Assembly (NCBI GenBank): GCA_900107575.1
Contig: FNQX01000005.1
Span: 62,001-126,000, forward strand
Direction of reading: 5' to 3'
From: Lachnospiraceae bacterium NK3A20
GTDB lineage: Bacteria > Bacillota > Clostridia > Lachnospirales > Lachnospiraceae
DNA: 64,000 nt
The notes under the pieces are model-generated. The model was not told where the DNA came from and did not search any database. It was given only the letters and a program-made list of their open reading frames with translations. A program made the translations under genes and the position numbers. Each line of letters begins with the position of its first letter. The stretch's first letter is position 1. Below are positions 58,676-64,000 of the stretch, piece after piece.

Positions 58676-59443
58676 ATGGCAGAAGATAAGAATCCAATCC
58701 AGGTGGCGGGGAGGCTGTTCGGCGCGCTGGAATATCTGGCAGACCACGGTCAGACGGGACTCACCGAGCTCTCGGAAGGCATTGGTCTCAACAAGAGCAC
58801 CGCGCACCGCGTCGTGGCTTCCCTCGAATACATGGGGTATGTGAAACAGAATCCGGACAACGGCAGATATGAGCCGACGTTCAAGCTGGCCGATCTGGCC
58901 AACCGCATCATGGACCGCGTCGACATCATTCAGACGATACGGCCGCATCTGCAGAAACTCTCCGAGACCTGTCAGGAGACGGTACATCTCGTGAAGCGGG
59001 AGAACGCCGAGGTCGTCTACATCGATAAGGTAGAATCCTATCAGAATAATGTGCGCATGGTCTCCCACGTCGGTTCCCGTATCCCGTTCTATCGCTCGGC
59101 CGTCGGCAAGGCGCTCGCGGCCAACATGCCGGAGGAGGCAGTGAAGAAACTCTGGGAGAAGAGCAGGATCGAGCGAATGACGCCGTACACCATTACGAAT
59201 TACGAGGACTTCCTGGACGGCCTGGAGGATGTGAGAAGGAAAGGGTATGCGCTCGACAACGAGGAGAACGAGACCGGCGTGCGCTGCATCGCGGTCGCCC
59301 TCGACATCTCCGGTGACAATCAGACCTACGCGTTCAGCATTTCCGTACCCGTTGCCCGAATGGACAATGACAGGATACGTGAGCTCTCCGGGTATCTGGC
59401 GAAGGCAAGAGAGGAGATTGACGCGGAATTCTCGCGGGGGTGA
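58676..59443 (+). CDS. IclR-family transcriptional regulator (KdgR-like)
   Basis: 255 aa. An N-terminal winged helix (QVAGRLFGALEYLADHGQTG, then LTELSEGIGLNKSTAHRVVA, residues ~28-47) and a C-terminal GAF-like effector domain (HLQKLSETCQETVHLVKREN, RIPFYRSAVGKALAANMPEE, ENETGVRCIAVALDISGDN). IclR proteins such as KdgR commonly sense KDG and control pectin genes. Divergent from kdgK-eda, which supports that role. The yfbR-like gene begins 13 bp downstream. Confidence 0.93.
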   Translation: MAEDKNPIQVAGRLFGALEYLADHGQTGLTELSEGIGLNKSTAHRVVASLEYMGYVKQNPDNGRYEPTFKLADLANRIMDRVDIIQTIRPHLQKLSETCQETVHLVKRENAEVVYIDKVESYQNNVRMVSHVGSRIPFYRSAVGKALAANMPEEAVKKLWEKSRIERMTPYTITNYEDFLDGLEDVRRKGYALDNEENETGVRCIAVALDISGDNQTYAFSISVPVARMDNDRIRELSGYLAKAREEIDAEFSRG

Positions 59444-59456
59444 GGAGGATCATCAG

Positions 59457-60071
59457 ATGATGGATGAAAAGAAAACAAGCACTTTTTTCGCGACGGTGTC
59501 GCGGATGCGCTACATTGACCGCTGGGCACTGATGCGCAATACCAGGGAAGAGAATCTCTCGGAGCACTCACTGGATGTGGCGATGATCGCACACGCGCTG
59601 TGCACGCTCGCCAACGTGCGCTGCGGCAGGAGGCTGAACGCGGAGAAGGCCGCTCTTATCGGCCTCTATCACGACGCGTCCGAGATCATCACAGGCGATC
59701 TGCCGACACCGGTCAAATATTTCAACGACGATATCAGAACAGCGTACAAGGAGGTCGAGGCAGTCGCAGAGAATCGGCTCCTGCAGCGCCTGCCGGAGGA
59801 TCTGCGCCCTGCCTATGAGGAAATCTTCCGGGCGGGAGAAGACGAGGATGAGAAATACCTTCGCCGCCTCGTCAAGGCGGCAGACAAGCTCTCCGCGCTC
59901 ATTAAGTGCATTGAGGAGAAGGCCTCCGGCAACACGGAGTTCCGCACGGCCGAGGCGGCGACCAGAGCCTCCCTCGAGAAGATGGCAGAAGAGATGCCGG
60001 AGGTTTCGATGTTCCTTACGGAATTCCTGCCGCCGTACGGCAGTACGCTGGATGAACTCAGCGAATCCTGA
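59457..60071 (+). CDS. HD-domain 5'-deoxynucleotidase, YfbR-like
   Basis: 204 aa from the ATG at 59457, preceded by GAGGAGGATCATCAG. E. coli YfbR (199 aa) dephosphorylates deoxynucleoside 5'-monophosphates. The start SRMRYIDRWALMRNTREENL is characteristic. HD-fold metal ligands are His in LSEHSLDVAMIAHAL (~38), the His-Asp pair in GLYHDASEIITGD (~72) and Asp in LVKAADKLSALIKC (~140). Probably co-transcribed with the IclR gene, though functionally unrelated. Confidence 0.9.
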   Translation: MMDEKKTSTFFATVSRMRYIDRWALMRNTREENLSEHSLDVAMIAHALCTLANVRCGRRLNAEKAALIGLYHDASEIITGDLPTPVKYFNDDIRTAYKEVEAVAENRLLQRLPEDLRPAYEEIFRAGEDEDEKYLRRLVKAADKLSALIKCIEEKASGNTEFRTAEAATRASLEKMAEEMPEVSMFLTEFLPPYGSTLDELSES

Positions 60072-60197
60072 GACGCTGCAACCGATTGCGCACAAGAACT
60101 GGCACCGTTTTCGGTATTGTTTCCGGAAACGATGCCGATTTTTCTATCTTCGTTACATTGCACAAATTACATAAATTTTATCGTCTAATATGTCAAA

Positions 60198-60226
60198 TTG
60201 ACATCAAATCGCACAGGAATTAAACT
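60198..60226 (+). promoter_or_regulatory. Promoter of the MalE-like gene with an overlapping palindrome
   Basis: TTGACA (60198-60203), 17-bp spacer and TAAACT (60221-60226). TGTCAAATTGACA (60191-60203), a perfect 13-bp palindrome, covers the -35 box. The leader has a TGCGCC/GGCGCA hairpin and a GGCGG/CCGCC hairpin. Confidence 0.6.
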
Positions 60227-60345
60227 GCAAAGGTGAGCAATCGGTTGCGCCTTTGGCGCAGTCAAGAGTGTCAGAACTGGCAGCTTTTTAGCGAGTTGTC
60301 AGTGCGGTGGGCGGGTTCCATCCGCCACACGGAAAAGAGGTTAGT

Positions 60346-61737
60346 ATGAAAAAGAAATTCGTAGCTATCATGATGGCTGCCGCTACGGCAGGCACGCTGC
60401 TGGCGGGCTGTGGTTCCGCGCCTGCAACAGATGCTGCCAAGGCAGACACCGCGGCAGAGACCGCCGCGACAGAGGCAGTAGCCGCTGCAACGGACGCAGC
60501 AGAGGCTGTCACCGAGGCCGCTGAGGGTGCGACTGAGGCTCCCGCAGCCGATGCAGGAGAGGTTCCCGGACTCGTTGAGGGCGACTACAGCACGCCACAG
60601 GAAGTCAAGGTGTGGGTCGCTGACAACGCGGTTGATTTTACCAATGAGCAGATCGCAGAGTTCCAGAAGGCTAACCCGGATCTCGCGGACTGGACCTTCA
60701 CGGTAGAGCCCGTCGGTGAGGGCGACGCAGCGACCAATGTCATCACAGACGTAGAGGCGGGCGCTGATGTTTACACTTTCGCACAGGATCAGATCGCGCG
60801 TCTCGTATCGGCAGGCGCGCTGGAAGAGGTAGCTCCCGACAACGTGGCGTGGGTGAAGGCTGCCAACGATGAGGGCTCTGTCGGAGCTGCGACCGTAGGC
60901 GACACACTGTACGCTTATCCCGTGACTTCGGATAACGGCTATTTCATGTACTATGACAAGAGCGTCGTGACAGATCCTTCCGATCTTGATACGATCATCA
61001 AGGACTGCGAGGCGGCAGGCAAGAACATTTACATGGAGATCAACTCCGGCTGGTACAACACCGCATTCTTCTTCGCAACCGGCTGCACACTGACCTACGA
61101 TACGGACGATCAGGGCAACTTCACCGCGGCGAACGTAGATTACGCAACCGACGCCGGCGTAGCTGCACTGAAGGAGATGACGAAGCTCGCGAACTCCTCC
61201 TCATTCCAGAACGGTTCCTCCGCAGGCAACGCGACCAACTACGCAGTCATCATCGACGGCACCTGGGACGCAGAGTCGATCAAGCAGGTTCTCGGCGACA
61301 ACTACGCATGTGCAAAGCTCCCTTCCTTCACGACAGAGGATGGACAGACCTACCAGATGTCCGGCTTCGGCGGATTCAAGCTCGTTGGTGTGAAGCCGCA
61401 GGAAGATGACGCGAAGCTCTCTGTCTGCGACGCGCTCGCAGCTTACCTGACCAGCGGCGACGTACAGCTCGCCCGTTACAACGCGATCGGCTGGGGCCCG
61501 TCCAATACCACGGCGCAGGCTTCCGATGAAGTGAAGTCCGACGTTGCGCTGACCGCTCTTGCGGATCAGCTGCAGTACACCATCCCGCAGGGCCAGTATC
61601 CTTCCGAATACTGGGACAGAGCAAAGGCGCTCGGTGATGACATTATCTCCAAGACCATCACAGCTGACGCAAGTGATGAAGATCTGATGGCAGAGCTTCA
61701 GACATTCCAGGATGACTGCATCTCCTACGCACAGTAA
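60346..61737 (+). CDS. Maltose/maltodextrin-like substrate-binding lipoprotein
   Basis: 463 aa from the ATG at 60346, after AAAAGAGG. Lipobox LAGC (Cys ~22), then an Ala/Thr/Glu linker of ~50 residues. Family 1 binding domain: QEVKVWVADNAVDFTNEQIA, DVYTFAQDQIARLVSAGALE, YAYPVTSDNGYFMYYDKSVV and GTWDAESIKQVLGDNYACAK, close to MalE-type proteins. Two permeases follow, of MalF and MalG type. Substrate is not proven; an alpha-glucan oligosaccharide is the usual one. Confidence 0.88.
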   Translation: MKKKFVAIMMAAATAGTLLAGCGSAPATDAAKADTAAETAATEAVAAATDAAEAVTEAAEGATEAPAADAGEVPGLVEGDYSTPQEVKVWVADNAVDFTNEQIAEFQKANPDLADWTFTVEPVGEGDAATNVITDVEAGADVYTFAQDQIARLVSAGALEEVAPDNVAWVKAANDEGSVGAATVGDTLYAYPVTSDNGYFMYYDKSVVTDPSDLDTIIKDCEAAGKNIYMEINSGWYNTAFFFATGCTLTYDTDDQGNFTAANVDYATDAGVAALKEMTKLANSSSFQNGSSAGNATNYAVIIDGTWDAESIKQVLGDNYACAKLPSFTTEDGQTYQMSGFGGFKLVGVKPQEDDAKLSVCDALAAYLTSGDVQLARYNAIGWGPSNTTAQASDEVKSDVALTALADQLQYTIPQGQYPSEYWDRAKALGDDIISKTITADASDEDLMAELQTFQDDCISYAQ

Positions 61738-61763
61738 TCCCAAGCATTGACACAGGATCATTT

Positions 61764-61795
61764 CGAGCCGGCAGATAGGTTTATCTGTCGGCTCG
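61764..61795 (+). terminator. Hairpin between the binding protein and MalF-like genes
   Basis: CGAGCCGGCAGATA and TATCTGTCGGCTCG pair over 14 bp (one G-T) around GGTT. No T-run, so it probably stabilises the upstream mRNA and lowers permease expression rather than fully stopping transcription. Confidence 0.65.
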
Positions 61796-61894
61796 TATGC
61801 TACACACCACTCATCCACCGGCGCCTTTTGACGCCGCAATCCTCACAACATCCGTATCACCATCAAGGACAAGCTCATTACAGGAGAGATCGCA

Positions 61895-63304
61895 ATGGCA
61901 AACTCGAATACCGCGGATACGGCGGTGACAAAGACAAATCCGGTAGCTGCTTTTTTCTCAGCACTGGGGAGTAATTTCCGGGAAATCGGCACAACTTTCG
62001 CAAAGGGAGACTGGAGAACGAAGCTCTCTTATCTCATCATGGGCTTTGGACCGCTCCTTCGCGGGCAGATTGCCAAGGGGCTCGGCTACCTTATCGCGGA
62101 GGGCATGTTCCTCTGGTACATGATCGGTTTCGGCGCGCAGTATATCAGCAAGTTCTCGACGCTCGGAACCGTAGAAACGCAGAAAATTCACAGGAAGACC
62201 GTTTACGGTGACAACTCCTTCCTGATCCTGTTATTCTCCATTCTGACCATCGTCATCATCTGCGCCCTGATCCTTCTCTGGCGCATGAACATCCGGGAGA
62301 ATTTCATAGAAGAGAAGAGGCTGCGGGAGGGGAAGCCGCTCGAGACCAACCGGCATTTCCTTACATCCTTCCTCGACGGCAATTTCGACAAGACGCTGCT
62401 GGCACTGCCCGTGCTGGGCATCTTCATGTTCACGGTGCTGCCTATTATTTTCATGATCTGCATCGCGTTCACGAACTATGACAAGTCGCACCAGTCACCG
62501 ACGCACCTGTTCACCTGGGTCGGACTGGAGAACTTCAGGAACCTCTTCAGTTTCGGCTCCAACGGCTTCGCATCAACGTTCGGAACGGTACTTACATGGA
62601 CGCTCGTCTGGGCTTTTTTCGCGACGTTTACGACCTATTTCCTCGGCATGGCTGTCGCAATGCTGATTAATAAAAAAGGCATCCGTTTCAAAAAACTCTG
62701 GAGAACGATCCTAGTCGTCACGATCGCCGTGCCGCAGTTTGTCTCCCTCCTGTATGTGGCGAAGATGTTCGCGGGCGACGGCCTGGTCAACGGGTATCTC
62801 TTGAAGTGGGGCGTGATCTCACAGCCGATCCCCTTCTGGACGAACCCGACCCTCTCCAAGATCATGATCGTCCTCATCAATATCTGGATCGGCATTCCTT
62901 ACATGATGCTGATCGCGACGGGACTGCTCATGAACATTCCGTCGGATCTGTACGAGAGCGCGAGAATTGACGGCGCGAGCCCCTGGCAGATGTTCTGGAG
63001 CATCACGCTCCCTTATATGCTGTTCGTGACGGGACCGTACCTTCTGACTTCCTTCACCGGGAATCTCAACAACTTCAACGTCATTTACCTTCTGACGCAG
63101 GGCGGCCCGACCTCCGGAAGGCTCACCGGCAACGCGGGCTACACGGATCTTCTGGTCACCTGGCTGTACAAGATGACCGTCACGGCGACGAACTACAAGA
63201 TGGCAGCAGTCATCGGCATCATGGTATTCCTCGTAACGGCAGTGATTTCGCTGATCGTTTACAACATGCTGCCTTCGGTCAAAGATGAGGAGGGCTTCCA
63301 ATAA
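61895..63304 (+). CDS. MalF-like sugar ABC transporter permease
   Basis: 469 aa from the ATG at 61895, after AGGAGAGATCGCA. Like E. coli MalF it is long, with extra N-terminal helices (LSYLIMGFGPLLRGQIAKGL and ILLFSILTIVIICALILLWR) before the core. The core EAA loop is LYESARIDGASPWQMFWSIT (~350) and LLTQGGPTSGRLTGNAGYTD follows, typical of MalF. The stop overlaps the next start by one base. Confidence 0.92.
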   Translation: MANSNTADTAVTKTNPVAAFFSALGSNFREIGTTFAKGDWRTKLSYLIMGFGPLLRGQIAKGLGYLIAEGMFLWYMIGFGAQYISKFSTLGTVETQKIHRKTVYGDNSFLILLFSILTIVIICALILLWRMNIRENFIEEKRLREGKPLETNRHFLTSFLDGNFDKTLLALPVLGIFMFTVLPIIFMICIAFTNYDKSHQSPTHLFTWVGLENFRNLFSFGSNGFASTFGTVLTWTLVWAFFATFTTYFLGMAVAMLINKKGIRFKKLWRTILVVTIAVPQFVSLLYVAKMFAGDGLVNGYLLKWGVISQPIPFWTNPTLSKIMIVLINIWIGIPYMMLIATGLLMNIPSDLYESARIDGASPWQMFWSITLPYMLFVTGPYLLTSFTGNLNNFNVIYLLTQGGPTSGRLTGNAGYTDLLVTWLYKMTVTATNYKMAAVIGIMVFLVTAVISLIVYNMLPSVKDEEGFQ

Positions 63305-64000
63305 TGACTAAGACGGAGAAAACAACAGAATTCACTTCCATGTCTGCCAGGCGCAGAACCGGCAACATCATCGCCTACATTGTGCTGATCCTCATGAGCA
63401 TCATCTGGCTGTTCCCGTTCTTCGGTCTGGTGCTGCAGAGCTTCCGATCCTATTCGGCGGAATACGGCGGCATGGTTGACTATCTTATGCCGCACCGGTT
63501 CTCTCTCGACAACTACAGGTTCCTGTTCACGGGCGAGACGAACTTTATCAAGTGGTACGGCAATACGCTGACGATCGCGTTCTTCGTCGCGCTGTTCCAG
63601 ACGATCATTGTGCTGTGCGTTTCGTATGCGCTCTCACGCATGCGGTTCAAAGGCAGGACGGCACTCATGCGCTTCTGGCTGATCCTCGGCATGTTCCCGG
63701 GCTTTCTCACCATGATCTGCCTGTACTTTTTGCTGAAACAGTTCGGCCTCACACAGGCGGGCGCTGTACCGGGACTCATTCTTGTCTCTATCGCGAGCTC
63801 CGGCATGGGCTACTATGTCTGCAAGGGATATTTCGACACCATCCCGAAGGCTCTCGATGAGGCGGCCAGAATCGACGGTGCGTCCCGGGCACAGATCATG
63901 TTCCAGATGATCATTCCGCTCTCGAAACCCATCATCATCTACACCGCACTCGTTGCCTTCATGGCGCCCTGGTGTGACTACGTTTTCGCTTCCTACGTTG
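63304..64000 (+). CDS. MalG-like sugar ABC transporter permease (3' end outside the window)
   Basis: The first 232 codons, open to the window edge. MTKTEKTTEFTSMSARRRTG is the cytoplasmic tail, then IIAYIVLILMSIIWLFPFFG as first helix. LIKWYGNTLTIAFF-type second segment (FIKWYGNTLTIAFFVALFQT), ALSRMRFKGR and the EAA loop ALDEAARIDGASRAQIMFQM (~185) follow. The start is translationally coupled to the MalF-like gene (TAATG). AGGAGG lies 14-19 bp upstream, within the end of that gene. Confidence 0.92.
   Translation, partial: MTKTEKTTEFTSMSARRRTGNIIAYIVLILMSIIWLFPFFGLVLQSFRSYSAEYGGMVDYLMPHRFSLDNYRFLFTGETNFIKWYGNTLTIAFFVALFQTIIVLCVSYALSRMRFKGRTALMRFWLILGMFPGFLTMICLYFLLKQFGLTQAGAVPGLILVSIASSGMGYYVCKGYFDTIPKALDEAARIDGASRAQIMFQMIIPLSKPIIIYTALVAFMAPWCDYVFASYV

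Overview
The window is a GC-rich stretch of chromosome from an anaerobic Firmicute, most likely a member of the Lachnospiraceae (Clostridia). The reasons are the [FeFe]-hydrogenase with its maturases, rubrerythrin, Firmicute-type gene orders (clpP-clpX near yihA and lon; cysE-cysS-mrnC-rlmB), a CIRCE element, AGGAGG-type ribosome binding sites, LacI/AraC/IclR-controlled sugar loci and lipoprotein ABC transporters. I see no phage, plasmid, transposase or CRISPR array. Assignments come from reading protein motifs by eye; no database was searched.

Layout. 1-4.6 kb: end of hydF, hydE, a very small ABC-like gene pair, a 310-bp hairpin element and a monomeric [FeFe]-hydrogenase. 4.7-15.7 kb: protein quality control, with trigger factor, clpP, clpX, yihA, a DUF308 membrane protein, then lon behind a perfect CIRCE operator, and clpB. 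15.7-20.2 kb: tRNA-Met, a DgkA-type kinase, a phasin-like protein, a UbiB-type kinase, a second long hairpin element and an RluA-type pseudouridine synthase carrying an insert. 20.2-26.9 kb: an oligopeptide ABC operon (oppBCDF) and a separately promoted oppA whose product looks circularly permuted. 26.9-36.4 kb: rubrerythrin, a Ser/Thr transporter, a split purH pair (purO-like plus AICAR transformylase), ispF, cysE, cysS, mrnC and rlmB.

36.4-58.7 kb is a pectin and hexuronate catabolic island. It holds uxaC-uxaB with a LacI-type regulator, a pectinesterase, an AraC regulator divergent from a sugar ABC importer, a YesL-like protein, a TIM-barrel isomerase/epimerase, GH105 and GH28 enzymes, kduI, kduD, an RpiB/LacAB-type isomerase, eda, kdgK and an IclR-type regulator. 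The three pectinolytic enzymes have no signal peptide. The inferred scheme is that partly degraded pectin oligomers enter by the ABC importer and are de-esterified and depolymerised in the cytoplasm. Galacturonate then goes through UxaC/UxaB, and the unsaturated product through KduI/KduD, converging on KDG, KdgK and Eda. Altronate dehydratase (uxaA) is not in the window. Five copies of a TGTAA-N4-TTACA-type palindrome sit at the uxaC, lacI, kduI and kdgK promoters and suggest one regulon. From 59.4 kb come a YfbR-type nucleotidase and a MalEFG-like transporter that runs off the end.

The least ordinary content is structural: two long imperfect hairpins sharing a loop with compensatory stem changes; a 3+3 inverted array of 35-bp units with 52-bp spacing; about eight dispersed REP-like palindromes; the permuted OppA; and the CIRCE-controlled lon-clpB block.
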